Below, piece by piece: positions 40,194 through 48,788 of a stretch of 64,000 nucleotides of DNA (position 1 is the first letter of the stretch; the number at the start of each line of letters is the position of its first letter). Where the stretch lies: contig NZ_KK211161.1 in assembly GCF_000620645.1 (NCBI RefSeq), positions 180,134 through 244,133 of the forward strand. The letters run 5' to 3'. The translations under genes were made by a program, and so were the position numbers. The notes beneath the pieces are model-generated. The model had not been told where the DNA came from. It did no database searches and saw nothing but the letters and a program-made list of their open reading frames with translations. This DNA is from Nocardioides sp. URHA0032 (GTDB lineage: Bacteria > Actinomycetota > Actinomycetes > Propionibacteriales > Nocardioidaceae).

Positions 40194-40276
40194 GTTCCAC
40201 CATGGTCTCCAGGGACCTGCAGGTCCCATGGTGTGCTCGCCGTGGGAGGTGCAGGCTCAGCATCCCCTGGTGGAAC
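40194..40276. terminator. Nested hairpins between convergent decarboxylase and SDR genes
   Basis: A perfect 16-bp palindrome, GGGACCTGCAGGTCCC at 40212-40227, lies inside longer arms GTTCCACCA (40194-40202) and TGGTGGAAC (40268-40276). Its place between two converging genes supports a two-way terminator. Confidence 0.6.
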
Positions 40277-40292
40277 GGGGACCGCCGGTCGC

Positions 40293-41078
40293 TCACTCCC
40301 CCTCGGGCCTGGTCATCCGCGCGAAGATCGGGTTCGCGATGGCGTCGGGCAGGTGCGTGCCCAGCTCGGCCTGGATGCGGTTCCTGAACGAGCCGGCCAC
40401 CACGCTGGACCGTCCCGCCAGCATGGCCTCGACACCGTCGCGGGCCACCTCGCGCGGGTCGTCCTTGTCCTCCATCTGGCCGAGCTTCGTGTCGCCCATG
40501 TCCGCGCGGGAGAAGAACTCGGTGTCGGTCGGACCCGGCATCAGCGAGGTCACCGTGACGCCGGTGTCCTTGAGCTCCTCGCGGACGCCCTCGGCGAAGG
40601 AGTGCACGAACGCCTTCGAGGCGGCGTACGTCGCGTGGTAGGGCCCCGGCGCGACGGCGGCGATCGAGGACGTCACCAGGACGCGTCCCGCGCCGCGCGC
40701 GACCATCTCGCCGAGCACCAGGTGGGCGAGGTGGACGGTCGAGCGCACGTTGAGGTCGACCAGGCCGAGGTGCGACTCCAGCGGCGTCTTGTCGAAGCGC
40801 CCGCCGACGCCGACCCCGGCGTTCAGGACGAGCACGTCGAGCGGTCCGGCCGCGGTCGCCCGCTCGTGCAGGTGCTCGACGCCGGACGCGGTCGTGAGAT
40901 CGACCTGGACGGCGAGGGCGCCGAGGTCGGCGGCTGCGGTCCGGATCGCCGGCTCCTCGGCCGCGACCACGACGTCGTACCCGCGCTCGACGAGCTCCTG
41001 CGCGATCGCGCGCCCGATGCCGGTCGAGGCGCCCGTGACGAGGGCGCGGCCGGCCTTGCTGGTCCCGGTCTGGGTCAT
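40293..41078 (-). CDS. Short-chain dehydrogenase/reductase
   Basis: A classical SDR of 261 residues using NAD(P)H. Cofactor motif TGASTGIG (~16-23), the NAG motif (VLNAGVGVGG) and catalytic Ser-Tyr-Lys (TSSIAAVAPGPYHATYAASKAF) are intact. The region PGPTDTEFF after the active site is typical. The substrate is not predictable. A stress-type promoter ends 8 nt before ATG 41078, so it belongs with the stress genes of this region. Confidence 0.9.
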   Translation of the reverse strand: MTQTGTSKAGRALVTGASTGIGRAIAQELVERGYDVVVAAEEPAIRTAAADLGALAVQVDLTTASGVEHLHERATAAGPLDVLVLNAGVGVGGRFDKTPLESHLGLVDLNVRSTVHLAHLVLGEMVARGAGRVLVTSSIAAVAPGPYHATYAASKAFVHSFAEGVREELKDTGVTVTSLMPGPTDTEFFSRADMGDTKLGQMEDKDDPREVARDGVEAMLAGRSSVVAGSFRNRIQAELGTHLPDAIANPIFARMTRPEGE

Positions 41079-41086
41079 GGCCCCCG

Positions 41087-41111
41087 GTAACCAGTAGCGG
41101 CCCGGGGATGC
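41087..41111 (-). promoter_or_regulatory. SigB/SigF-like stress promoter of the SDR gene
   Basis: Minus strand: GCATCC (41106-41111), 13-nt spacer, GGTTAC (41087-41092), 8 nt to ATG 41078. Confidence 0.6.
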
Positions 41112-41129
41112 CTCGATCCGGTCGGTTCC

Positions 41130-41717
41130 CTACTGACCGGGCAGCACCTTCGACACCGCGTCGCGGGCGTGGTCGACGAGCGAGGCGATCGGGCCGACGG
41201 CGTACTGCGCCACCGGCGACCCCGCGGTCGACGGGTGCGGGCGCGTGGGCGCGATCGTCTCGACGACCTGGAACATCCGGCCCATGCCGAGCCGCCGTTC
41301 CTCGTCGCACGACCTCTCGATCAGCGGGAACTCGGCGGTCTCCTCGGCCTCCGCGTGCGCGTCGACCGACTTCTCGAGCGACGCCAGCAGCTTGTCGAAG
41401 TCCGCGTCGGTCGGCTCCAGACCGTCGAGCTCGTCGAGCACCTCGGTGGCCTCGGCCTCCTCCGCGTTGCGAGCGTCGGCGACCGCCTTGCCGCCGTTGT
41501 CGGTGACGACCGGACGGACGATCATCTCCTCGGCGGTCTCGTGCGCGACCAGTAGCGCGCGCAGCTCGGCGAAGAGCTCGGAGCGCTCGGCGCCCGCGGC
41601 CTCCCGCACCTCCGTGAACAGGTCCCGGATCCGTGCGTGCTGTGCGTACAGGACCCCCAGCACGTCGCCCTCGGGATACGTTGCGGCCTTCCTGCGGTCT
41701 TCGGTGGCGTCACCCAT
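41130..41717 (-). CDS. Hemerythrin HHE-domain protein
   Basis: A 195-residue protein with a hemerythrin-like four-helix bundle that would bind a di-iron centre. Candidate ligands: YAQHARIRDLF (first His), LLVAHETAEEMIV (His-Glu), and VDAHAEAEETAEFPLIE (third His with Glu). The last ~50 residues are a less ordered tail (PTRPHPSTAG, PVAQYAVGPIASLVDHARDAV). Such proteins are linked to oxygen, nitric oxide or oxidative stress sensing. A stress-type promoter lies 9 nt upstream. It diverges from the sulfotransferase gene with only 30 nt between starts. Confidence 0.85.
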   Translation of the reverse strand: MGDATEDRRKAATYPEGDVLGVLYAQHARIRDLFTEVREAAGAERSELFAELRALLVAHETAEEMIVRPVVTDNGGKAVADARNAEEAEATEVLDELDGLEPTDADFDKLLASLEKSVDAHAEAEETAEFPLIERSCDEERRLGMGRMFQVVETIAPTRPHPSTAGSPVAQYAVGPIASLVDHARDAVSKVLPGQ

Positions 41718-41738
41718 GAGCCACCGGTAACCGGGTAC
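41714..41738 (+). promoter_or_regulatory. SigB/SigF-like stress promoter of the sulfotransferase
   Basis: Plus strand: CCATGA (41714-41719), 13-nt spacer, GGGTAC (41733-41738), 9 nt to ATG 41748. Its -35 element overlaps the start codon of the divergent hemerythrin gene. Confidence 0.6.
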
Positions 41739-41751
41739 CGCCGCATCATGC
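41727..41751 (-). promoter_or_regulatory. SigB/SigF-like stress promoter of the hemerythrin gene
   Basis: Minus strand: GCATGA (41746-41751), 13-nt spacer, GGTTAC (41727-41732), 9 nt to ATG 41717. Its -35 element overlaps the sulfotransferase start codon. Confidence 0.65.
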
Positions 41752-42488
41752 CTCTGCCCACCCTGGTCGTGGTCGGTGCGATGAAGTGCGGCACGTCGGC
41801 GCTGCACCGGTACCTCGACCGGCACCCGGAGATCGCGATGGCACGGGGCAAGGAGCTCAACTTCTTCTACGGCCCGGAGCAGCCGCCGGACGACGACCCG
41901 GGCACGTGGTGGCGGTGGGGCCAGTGGCACCGCGGTCCGGAGTGGTACGCCTCCTGCTTCGACGGCCGCTACGCCGTCCGCGGCGAGGCGTCACCCGGGT
42001 ACACCGACCCCGGCAACCCCGAGGTCGCCGCCCGGATGGCGGCGCTGGTCCCGGACGTGCGGCTCGTGTGCCTGGTGCGCGAGCCGCTGGACCGTGCTCT
42101 CTCGCAGTGGCGACACCACGTTCGCGACCGGACCGAGATCCGGCCAATGGCCGCCGCGCTCCTCGACCCGGCCAGCCAGTACGTCGCGCGGAGCCGCTAC
42201 CGCGCGTGCCTCGAGCCCTTCCTGCGGGAGTTCCCCCGACCCCAGCTGCTGGTGGTCGTCCAGGAGCGGCTGCTCGCCGACCGCCGACGGGAGCTCGCCC
42301 GGGTGTTCGCCCATGCGGGCGCGGATCCGGCGTTCTGGAGCAGCGACCTCGAGCCGCGTGTGCACGTCGGCGGGGGCCGGCAGGAGCCGGTGCCCGACGA
42401 CCTGCGGACGGCGTTCGGCCAGCGGGTCGCCGCGGACCTCGCCGGGCTCCGTGAGCTGCTCGACGACGACCTGCCCGAGTGGCGCTAG
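41748..42488 (+). CDS. PAPS-dependent sulfotransferase
   Basis: A 246-residue sulfotransferase that would move sulfate from PAPS to a hydroxyl or sugar acceptor. The 5'-phosphosulfate loop is VVGAMKCGTSALHRYLDRHP at the N-terminus, and the 3'-phosphate motif is LVREPLDRALSQWRHHVRD near 110. The KELNFF block after the first loop is typical of heparan/NodH-like enzymes. It ends in a CTAG shared with the stop codon of the converging GT2 gene. Given the glycan genes next door, a carbohydrate acceptor is likely but not shown. Confidence 0.88.
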   Translation: MPLPTLVVVGAMKCGTSALHRYLDRHPEIAMARGKELNFFYGPEQPPDDDPGTWWRWGQWHRGPEWYASCFDGRYAVRGEASPGYTDPGNPEVAARMAALVPDVRLVCLVREPLDRALSQWRHHVRDRTEIRPMAAALLDPASQYVARSRYRACLEPFLREFPRPQLLVVVQERLLADRRRELARVFAHAGADPAFWSSDLEPRVHVGGGRQEPVPDDLRTAFGQRVAADLAGLRELLDDDLPEWR

Positions 42489-43318
42489 CCGAGCAGCCGG
42501 CGACGCTGCTCCACCGAGCGGGGCACGACCCTGCGGTGGCGCAGCGCCAGCGGCGCCCGCCGCACCCCAGCGAGGATGCCGCGGCGCTCGGGCGAGCCGG
42601 TCCTCACGCCGCGCCGGGCGGTGTCGAGGACGGCCGGCCAGGGCAGCCGCATGACCGCGGTGAGCAGGTCGTTGCGCGCCAGCAGAGCGCGGCGCCCGGC
42701 GTGCGGCCCGCGTCGTGACGACGGGTGGTGGTGCGCGACGACGTCGTCGACGTACGACAACCCCCAGCCCCCGGCCGCCAGGTCGAGCGCGAGCCGCTGC
42801 TCCTCGCCGCCGAAGCCGATCACCCCGTCGAAGCCGCCGGCGAGCAGGAACGGCTCCCGGCGCACCACGGCCCCGCACGCGAGGAACCCGAGCACCGGGG
42901 TGCCGGGCAGGTCCGGCTCGTCCGGCAGCGGCGAGCGGGCCATCTCGGCGCTGGCCGGGTCGAGGTCCTCCTCCGGGCCCACCAGGATCCGGGCCGCGAC
43001 GAGCGCCAGCCGCGGATGGGCGTCGAACAGCTCCGCCGCCCGGTCCAGCGCGCCGGGCTCCCACCACGAGTCGTCGTCCGCGAACGCGACGTACGGCGTG
43101 CTCGCCTCGGCGACGCCGAGGTTGCGGGCGACCGCCCCGAGGTTCTCCGGGAGCGCGAGGACCCGCACGCCGGGGCAGGTCGCGCGGACCCGCTCGGGCG
43201 TGCCGTCGGTCGAGCCGTTGTCGACGAGGATGACCGGCGGGCGGTGGCGCGGCAGGGACTGCACCAGGTCCGGCCAGCGGTTCCTGGTCGCGACGACGGT
43301 GGTGACCCGGTCGCTCAT
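42485..43318 (-). CDS. Family 2 glycosyltransferase
   Basis: A GT-A fold glycosyltransferase of 277 residues. Nucleotide-sugar binding region TTVVATRNRWPDLVQSL, then VDNGSTDGTPERV, and the metal-binding DxD-type motif FADDDSWWEPGAL. Acceptor-side segment GGFDGVIGFGGEEQRLALDL with an acidic EE pair. No membrane helices. It is the third gene of the minus-strand operon UGD-GT4-GT2 and overlaps the preceding gene by four bases. Sugar donor unknown. Confidence 0.88.
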   Translation of the reverse strand: MSDRVTTVVATRNRWPDLVQSLPRHRPPVILVDNGSTDGTPERVRATCPGVRVLALPENLGAVARNLGVAEASTPYVAFADDDSWWEPGALDRAAELFDAHPRLALVAARILVGPEEDLDPASAEMARSPLPDEPDLPGTPVLGFLACGAVVRREPFLLAGGFDGVIGFGGEEQRLALDLAAGGWGLSYVDDVVAHHHPSSRRGPHAGRRALLARNDLLTAVMRLPWPAVLDTARRGVRTGSPERRGILAGVRRAPLALRHRRVVPRSVEQRRRLLG

Positions 43319-44262
43319 CGGGCCTGGGCGAGGAGCTCGTCCCAGTCGCGCAGGAACCGCTTCAGCCCGAACCGGTCCAGCGCGTGCTGCCGCGCGGCGC
43401 GGCCGGCCGCGGCCGCCCGGTCCGGGTCGTGGACGAACGCGGCGACGCCCTCCAGCAGCTGGTCGCGCCGGGTCGTCACGAGGCCGGCCTCGGGCGGTAC
43501 CGCGAACGGCGCCTCGGTCGCCCCGACCGCGACGACCGGCATCCCCAGCAGCATCGCCTCGATCAGCGACAGCCCCAGCGACGTCCACCGCGCGGTGTGG
43601 ACGTACACCCGCCGCCGCGGCAGCTCGGCGTGCATCGCGTCCTGCGACAGGTCCTCGTACGTCGTCAGCCCCGGCGTCCGGTCGAGCAGGGAGACGCGCA
43701 TGCCGAACAGGTCCACCGGCGCCACGCCGGCGATCGGCGCGAGCAGGTCGGTGCCCACGAACCGGCCGCGGCGGACGGGGTCGTTGACGACGACCGCCGC
43801 GTGCGGCAGCTCGCCGGTGTAGCGGTGGCCGGGGTCGACGACGCCGTGCTCGACGACGGTGGTCGCAGCGGTCCCGCAGTCCCAGAAGAGCTCGTTGAAC
43901 CCGGTGACGTGCACGACGGGGATCGCCCGCTGGTCGGCCATCGGGTGCCGTGTCTCGGGCACCTCGCCGGCCGGCGTGTTGTGCTCGACGTACAGCGCGG
44001 GCAGGTCCCGCCCGGGGCGGCGCCCGAGCCACCGCTCGGCGAGCTCGAGCTCGTGCGGCCGCTGGAGCACGACGACGTCGACGTCGAGGTCGCGCATCGC
44101 CGCCGGCTCCACCTCGCGCACGCTGGCCGGCCAGTCCCAGGTCCGGGCGCGCCCCAGGCCGTCCGGCCCGCGGTCCGGCGTGACCGGCAGGTGGTAGTCG
44201 TGGCCGCCCTGGACGAACGAGGTCGTCCACGAGCCGTGCACGTGCCAGAGCAGCACCCGCAT
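43315..44262 (-). CDS. GT-B glycosyltransferase (family 1/4-like)
   Basis: A 315-residue glycosyltransferase. The C-terminal half holds the GT4-like donor site: YVHTARWTSLGLSLIEAMLLGMPVVAVGATEAPFAV, with the conserved Glu-x7-Glu spacing partly kept, followed by a helix that folds back. The N-terminal half has short Rossmann strands (MRVLLWHVHGSW, VDVVVLQRPHELEL). Overlaps its neighbours by one and four bases. Donor and acceptor unknown. Confidence 0.8.
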   Translation of the reverse strand: MRVLLWHVHGSWTTSFVQGGHDYHLPVTPDRGPDGLGRARTWDWPASVREVEPAAMRDLDVDVVVLQRPHELELAERWLGRRPGRDLPALYVEHNTPAGEVPETRHPMADQRAIPVVHVTGFNELFWDCGTAATTVVEHGVVDPGHRYTGELPHAAVVVNDPVRRGRFVGTDLLAPIAGVAPVDLFGMRVSLLDRTPGLTTYEDLSQDAMHAELPRRRVYVHTARWTSLGLSLIEAMLLGMPVVAVGATEAPFAVPPEAGLVTTRRDQLLEGVAAFVHDPDRAAAAGRAARQHALDRFGLKRFLRDWDELLAQAR

Positions 44263-45545
44263 CAGGCGCTCCGGCCGAGCGCGCGGAAGTCCCAGCCGGC
44301 CCCCACCCACTTCTCCGGGTCGAGCACCAGACGGGCGTCGAGGACGGTGCGCCGGCTGACCAGCTCGCCGACCTCGTGCGGATCGAGCGCGGCGAACTGC
44401 GGCCACTCGGTGAGCACCAGCACCAGGTCGGCGCCGCGGCAGGCGGAGGCGACGTCGTCGACGACGGTCAGCTCGGGCCGCTCGCGCCGGACGTTCGCTC
44501 CGGCGTACGGGTCGTGCAGCCGCACGGCAGCACCCGCACGGTGCAGCCGCACCGCGACGTCCAGCGCCGGCGAGTCTCGCACGTCGTCGGACTCCGCCTT
44601 GAACGCCCCGCCCAGCACAGCCACCGTCCCGGTGCCACCGGGCAGCAGGGACCGGGCCAGCTCGACCGTGCGGGACCGCTGCCGCAGGTTGACCCGGTCG
44701 ACGGCGTCGAACAGCCCGGCCGACTCCACCACGCCGAGCTCGCGGGCCCGGGCGACGAACGCGCGGGTGTCCTTGGGCAGGCAGCCCCCGCCGTACCCCA
44801 GCCCCGGGGCCAGGAAGTCGCGGCCGATGCGCGGGTCGGCGCCGAGGATCGTCGTGAGGTCGCCGACGTCGGCGCCGGACGCCTCGCACACCTCGGCGAG
44901 CAGGTTGACCGTCGAGATCCGGGCGGCGAGCATCGCGTTCGCCGACACCTTCGCGAGCTCGGCCGTCGGCAGGTCGGTGCGGATCACCGGCACTCCGGCG
45001 GCGACCAGGTCGGCGTACACCAGCAGCAGCGTCCGGTGGTCGTCGTCCGACTCCACGCCGAGGACGAGCCGGTCGGGGCTGAGCGTGTCGCGGACCGCGC
45101 GACCCTCGCGGAGGAACTCCGGGTTCCACGCGACGCGCGCCCCGAGCCGATCACGCAGTCGGGCGGCGGTCCCGACAGGGACCGTCGACTTGCCCACGAC
45201 CAGCGCCCGGTCGTCGAGGTACGGCGCCAGCGCGTCGGCGGCCGACCACAGCGCAGAGAGGTCCGCGCCGTCACCGTCGTCCGCCTGGGGGGTGCCCACG
45301 CAGAGGAAGTGCACCTCGGCGTCGGCGACATCGGCCGGGTCGTCGGTGAAGCGCAGCCGGCCCGACGCGACGCCGTCCCTGACCAGCTCGTCCAGTCCCG
45401 CCTCGTGGAACGGCGCCCGTCCGGACCGCAGCACCGCGAGCCGACCCGGGTCGCGGTCGACACCGATCACGTCGTGGCCCGAGGCCGCGAGGCAGGCGGC
45501 ATGGGTCGCACCGAGGTACCCCGTGCCGAGGACGGAGATCAGCAT
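44262..45545 (-). CDS. UDP-glucose/GDP-mannose 6-dehydrogenase family
   Basis: An NAD-dependent enzyme that oxidises a nucleotide sugar to its uronate, most likely UDP-glucose to UDP-glucuronate. 427 residues. NAD motif MLISVLGTGYLGATHAACLA; catalytic Cys in GLGYGGGCLPKDTRA; substrate-binding NPEFLREGRAVRD and the ELAKVSANAMLA block. The last domain (LGGAFKAESDDVRDSPAL) is complete. UDP-glucuronate would feed the UXS-like epimerase encoded at 53908-54879. First gene of its operon, with a stress-type promoter 9 nt before ATG 45545. Confidence 0.9.
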   Translation of the reverse strand: MLISVLGTGYLGATHAACLAASGHDVIGVDRDPGRLAVLRSGRAPFHEAGLDELVRDGVASGRLRFTDDPADVADAEVHFLCVGTPQADDGDGADLSALWSAADALAPYLDDRALVVGKSTVPVGTAARLRDRLGARVAWNPEFLREGRAVRDTLSPDRLVLGVESDDDHRTLLLVYADLVAAGVPVIRTDLPTAELAKVSANAMLAARISTVNLLAEVCEASGADVGDLTTILGADPRIGRDFLAPGLGYGGGCLPKDTRAFVARARELGVVESAGLFDAVDRVNLRQRSRTVELARSLLPGGTGTVAVLGGAFKAESDDVRDSPALDVAVRLHRAGAAVRLHDPYAGANVRRERPELTVVDDVASACRGADLVLVLTEWPQFAALDPHEVGELVSRRTVLDARLVLDPEKWVGAGWDFRALGRSA

Positions 45546-45554
45546 GCGGCCCCG

Positions 45555-45579
45555 GTTCCCGCGACGGCACGGGTCATGC
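45555..45579 (-). promoter_or_regulatory. SigB/SigF-like stress promoter of the UDP-glucose dehydrogenase operon
   Basis: Minus strand: GCATGA (45574-45579), 13-nt spacer, GGGAAC (45555-45560), 9 nt to ATG 45545. It ties glycan synthesis to the stress genes. Confidence 0.58.
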
Positions 45580-45657
45580 ACACCGGAACGGGTGCGTTTG
45601 GGAAGCGGTGTCCGGGACACCGGAGGGCGAAGTCGCAACCGACCGAAGGGAGTACTG

Positions 45658-47304
45658 GTGGCGAAGGTCCTCGGGGTCAACGCGCTGTTCCACGACCCGG
45701 CGGCCGCCGTGGTCGTCGACGGCGTGACGGTCGCCGCAGCCGAGGAGGAGCGCTTCTCGCGCCGCAAGCACGGCCACCGGCCGGTGCCGTTCGCGGCCTG
45801 GGAGCTGCCGGAGCTCGCGGCGCGCTGGTGCCTGGCCGCGTCCGGCCTCGACGTGGCCGACCTCGATGCGGTCACGTACTCCTTCGACCCCGCGCTCGCG
45901 GCGCCGGCCGAGGAGCTCGGGCTCGACGATCCGTGGGACCACCTCCGCCAGACCTACGCCCGCGAGGCGGGCGGCTTCCTCGGCACCGCCCTGCCGGGCC
46001 TGGACCCGGCGGCCGTGCGGCACGTGCCGCACCACGTCGCGCACGGCGCCTCGGGCGCCCTGGCCTCGCCGTTCGTCGGCGGGGACGTCGACGTGCTCGT
46101 CCTCGACGGGCGCGGGGAGTGCGGCAGCCACCTGGCCGGCACCTACCGCGGCAGCGACCTGACGGTGCACGCCGCCCAGCGGCTCCCCCACTCGCTCGGC
46201 CTGCTCTACGAGGACCTCACCGATCACCTCGGCTTCCTGCGCTCGTCCGACGAGTACAAGGTGATGGCGATGGCGTCGTACGGGACGCCGAGGTTCCTGC
46301 CCGAGCTCCGGGACCGGGTGCACCACGACGGCGCCGGCGGGTTCCGCACCCTTCCGGTGCACTGGCAGGCACTGGCCAAGCGCCTCGAGCCCGGGGAGGA
46401 GTGGAGCGAGGACCACGCGGACCTGGCCGCCAGCGTCCAGGCGCGCCTGGAGGAGGTGCTCGTCGATCTCGCGCGCTGGCTGCGCGGCCGGACGGGCGGG
46501 ACCCGGCTCGCGATGGCCGGCGGGGTGGCGCTCAACTGCGTCGCCAACACGCGGATCCTCGAGCTGAGCGGGTACGACGAGGTGTGGGTCCAGCCGGCCG
46601 CCGGGGACGCCGGGACCGCCCTGGGCGGCGCCCTCCACGTCGCCGGCGAGCTCGGCGACGAGCTGCGGCCGATGCCGGGCGCCGACCTGGGCCGGGGCTG
46701 GAGCGACGACGAGCTCGAGCGGTACCTCCGCACGGCGCAGGTGCCCTACGAGCGGCCGGCCGACATGGCCGAGGAGGTCGCCGAGTGCCTCGCCGCCGAC
46801 GGCGTCGTCGCCTGGTTCCAGGGGCGCAGCGAGTTCGGGCCCCGGGCCCTCGGCCACCGGTCGCTGCTGGCTCATCCGGGTCGCCGGGAGAACCTCGAGC
46901 GGCTCAACGACGTCAAGGGCCGCGAGCAGTTCCGCCCGGTCGCCCCGATGGTGCTGGCCGACCGCGCACCGGCCCTGTTCTCGCGCGGCCCGTTGCCCTC
47001 GCCGTACATGCTGTTCGTCCACGATGTGGCGGCGGAGTGGCGGGATCGGATCCCGGCGGTCGTGCACGTCGACGGCACGGCACGCGTGCAGACGGTGGAC
47101 ACCGCCGAGGAGCCGCTGGTGGCCCGGATGCTCGAGGCCTTCGAACGCCGGACCGGGCTCCCGGTCGTCGTGAACACCAGCCTCAACACGGCCGGCCGGC
47201 CGATGGTCGACGATCCCCGCGACGCGCTGGAGTGCTTCGGCTCGGCGCCGGTGTCGATGCTCGCGATCGGACCCTTCGCGGTCCGGAGGAGGGGCCGGCC
47301 TTGA
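45658..47304 (+). CDS. NodU/CmcH-family carbamoyltransferase
   Basis: An O-carbamoyltransferase of 548 residues that would place a carbamoyl group from carbamoyl phosphate on a sugar hydroxyl. The N-terminal Kae1-like domain has VLGVNALFHDPAAAVVVDG, AAAEEERFSRRKHGHR and the metal-binding HHVAHGASGALASPF. GGVALNCVANTRI and PAAGDAGTALGGAL follow. The C-terminal YrdC-like domain has WFQGRSEFGPRALGHRS. GTG 45658 has GAAGGGAG just upstream. First gene of a seven-gene operon in which starts and stops overlap or nearly touch; together with the GTs it suggests a carbamoylated surface glycan. Confidence 0.92.
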   Translation: MAKVLGVNALFHDPAAAVVVDGVTVAAAEEERFSRRKHGHRPVPFAAWELPELAARWCLAASGLDVADLDAVTYSFDPALAAPAEELGLDDPWDHLRQTYAREAGGFLGTALPGLDPAAVRHVPHHVAHGASGALASPFVGGDVDVLVLDGRGECGSHLAGTYRGSDLTVHAAQRLPHSLGLLYEDLTDHLGFLRSSDEYKVMAMASYGTPRFLPELRDRVHHDGAGGFRTLPVHWQALAKRLEPGEEWSEDHADLAASVQARLEEVLVDLARWLRGRTGGTRLAMAGGVALNCVANTRILELSGYDEVWVQPAAGDAGTALGGALHVAGELGDELRPMPGADLGRGWSDDELERYLRTAQVPYERPADMAEEVAECLAADGVVAWFQGRSEFGPRALGHRSLLAHPGRRENLERLNDVKGREQFRPVAPMVLADRAPALFSRGPLPSPYMLFVHDVAAEWRDRIPAVVHVDGTARVQTVDTAEEPLVARMLEAFERRTGLPVVVNTSLNTAGRPMVDDPRDALECFGSAPVSMLAIGPFAVRRRGRP

Positions 47305-48788
47305 CCCCGATCCCCACGTCCATCGTCGTCCCGACGGTGGGCCGCCGAAGCCTCTCCGTGTTGTGTGACGCACTTGCCGAGCAGACCCGCCCTGTCGATG
47401 TCCCGGTGATCGTCGTCGACGACCGGCAGGACGGTCCCGACCTGCACCTCGACGCCGCCGGCCTCGACCTGCGCGTCGTCCGCTCCCGGGGCGGTGGCCC
47501 GGCGCGGGCGCGCAACGTGGGGTGGCGCATCGCGCGCTCGGAGTGGGTCTCGTTCCTCGACGACGACGTGGTCCCGGACCCGGACTGGTTCGAGGTGCTC
47601 GCCGGCGACCTGGAGCTCGCGGCCTCCGGTGTCGGCAGCACCGGCCGGGTGCGAGTACCGCTGCCCGCGGACCGCCGGCCGACCGACTGGGAGCGCGGGA
47701 CCGCCGGGCTGGCGCACGCACGGTGGATCACCGCCGACCTGAGCTACCGCCGGGACGCGGTGTCCGCCGTCGGGGGATTCGACGAGCGGTTCCCCAGGGC
47801 GTTCCGCGAGGACGCCGACCTCGCGCTGCGGCTCGGGGCGGACCGCGGCACGGTCGTCGCCGGAGCGCGCAGGATCACCCACCCGGTGCGACCGGCCGAC
47901 GACTGGGCCAGCCTGCGGCAGCAGGCGGGGAACGCCGACGACCGGCTGATGCGCGCTCTGCACGGGCCGGACTGGTGGACCCGTGCCGAGGCGCCGCGCG
48001 GGCGGATCCGCCGGCACGCCGCGACGACCGCCGCCGGGCTCGCGGGGCTGGCGGGCCTGGCCAGCCGGCGCCGTCGACTCGCGACGCTGGGTGCGGCCGG
48101 CTGGCTCGCCGGCACTGCGGAGCTGGCCTGGGCGCGGATCGCTCCGGGTCCGCGCGACGCCGCGGAGGTACGCCGGATGGTGCTGACCAGCGCCGCGATC
48201 CCGGCGGCCGCCTGCTGGCACTGGCTTCGCGGCGAGCTCGCCCACCGGCACGCCCCGCCGTGGCGCGGCCTGCCCGACCTGGTGCTGCTCGACCGCGACG
48301 GCACCATCGTCCACGACGTCCCGTACAACGGCGATCCGGCGCTGGTCGAGCCGGTCGCGGGTGCTCGCGCCGCACTCGGCCGCCTGCGTGAGCGCGGCGT
48401 GCGCCTCGCGGTCGTCACGAACCAGTCGGCCGTCGGTTCCGGCCGGCTCGACCGCAGTCAGGTCGACGCGGTCAACGCCCGGGTCGAGGAGCTGCTCGGA
48501 CCCTTCGAGGCCTGGTACGTGTGCCCGCACGCCCCCGGCGAGGGCTGCTCCTGCCGCAAGCCGGCGCCCGGCCTGGTGAAGCAGGCGTGCGCCGAGCTCG
48601 GCGTCGACCCGGCGCGCTGCGTGCTGGTCGGCGACATCGGGTCCGACATCGAGGCGGCGGAGGCCGCGGGCGTGGCAGCCCATCTGGTGCCCACGCCGCA
48701 GACCCGGCCGGAGGAGGTCGCCGCGGCGCCGCGCGTCGCCGTGACCCTGTCCGCGGCCGTGGACCGGATCCTGCGGGGCGACTGGTGA
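47301..48788 (+). CDS. Fusion of GT2 glycosyltransferase and GmhB-like heptose bisphosphate phosphatase
   Basis: A 495-residue two-domain protein. Residues ~5-270 are a family 2 glycosyltransferase: SIVVPTVGRRSLSVLCDAL, FLDDDVVPDPDWFEVL, and GGFDERFPRAFREDADLALRL. Residues ~325-495 are a HAD phosphatase of the GmhB type: VLLDRDGTIVHDVPYNGDP, VVTNQSAVGSG, the zinc loop CPHAPGEGCSCRKPAPG, and VGDIGSDIEAAEAAG. GmhB removes the 1-phosphate of D-glycero-D-manno-heptose 1,7-bisphosphate's 7-position in the ADP-heptose pathway, fitting gmhA and hldE downstream. TTG 47301 overlaps the previous stop (TTGA), with GGAGGAGGGG upstream. Confidence 0.9.
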   Translation: MTPIPTSIVVPTVGRRSLSVLCDALAEQTRPVDVPVIVVDDRQDGPDLHLDAAGLDLRVVRSRGGGPARARNVGWRIARSEWVSFLDDDVVPDPDWFEVLAGDLELAASGVGSTGRVRVPLPADRRPTDWERGTAGLAHARWITADLSYRRDAVSAVGGFDERFPRAFREDADLALRLGADRGTVVAGARRITHPVRPADDWASLRQQAGNADDRLMRALHGPDWWTRAEAPRGRIRRHAATTAAGLAGLAGLASRRRRLATLGAAGWLAGTAELAWARIAPGPRDAAEVRRMVLTSAAIPAAACWHWLRGELAHRHAPPWRGLPDLVLLDRDGTIVHDVPYNGDPALVEPVAGARAALGRLRERGVRLAVVTNQSAVGSGRLDRSQVDAVNARVEELLGPFEAWYVCPHAPGEGCSCRKPAPGLVKQACAELGVDPARCVLVGDIGSDIEAAEAAGVAAHLVPTPQTRPEEVAAAPRVAVTLSAAVDRILRGDW

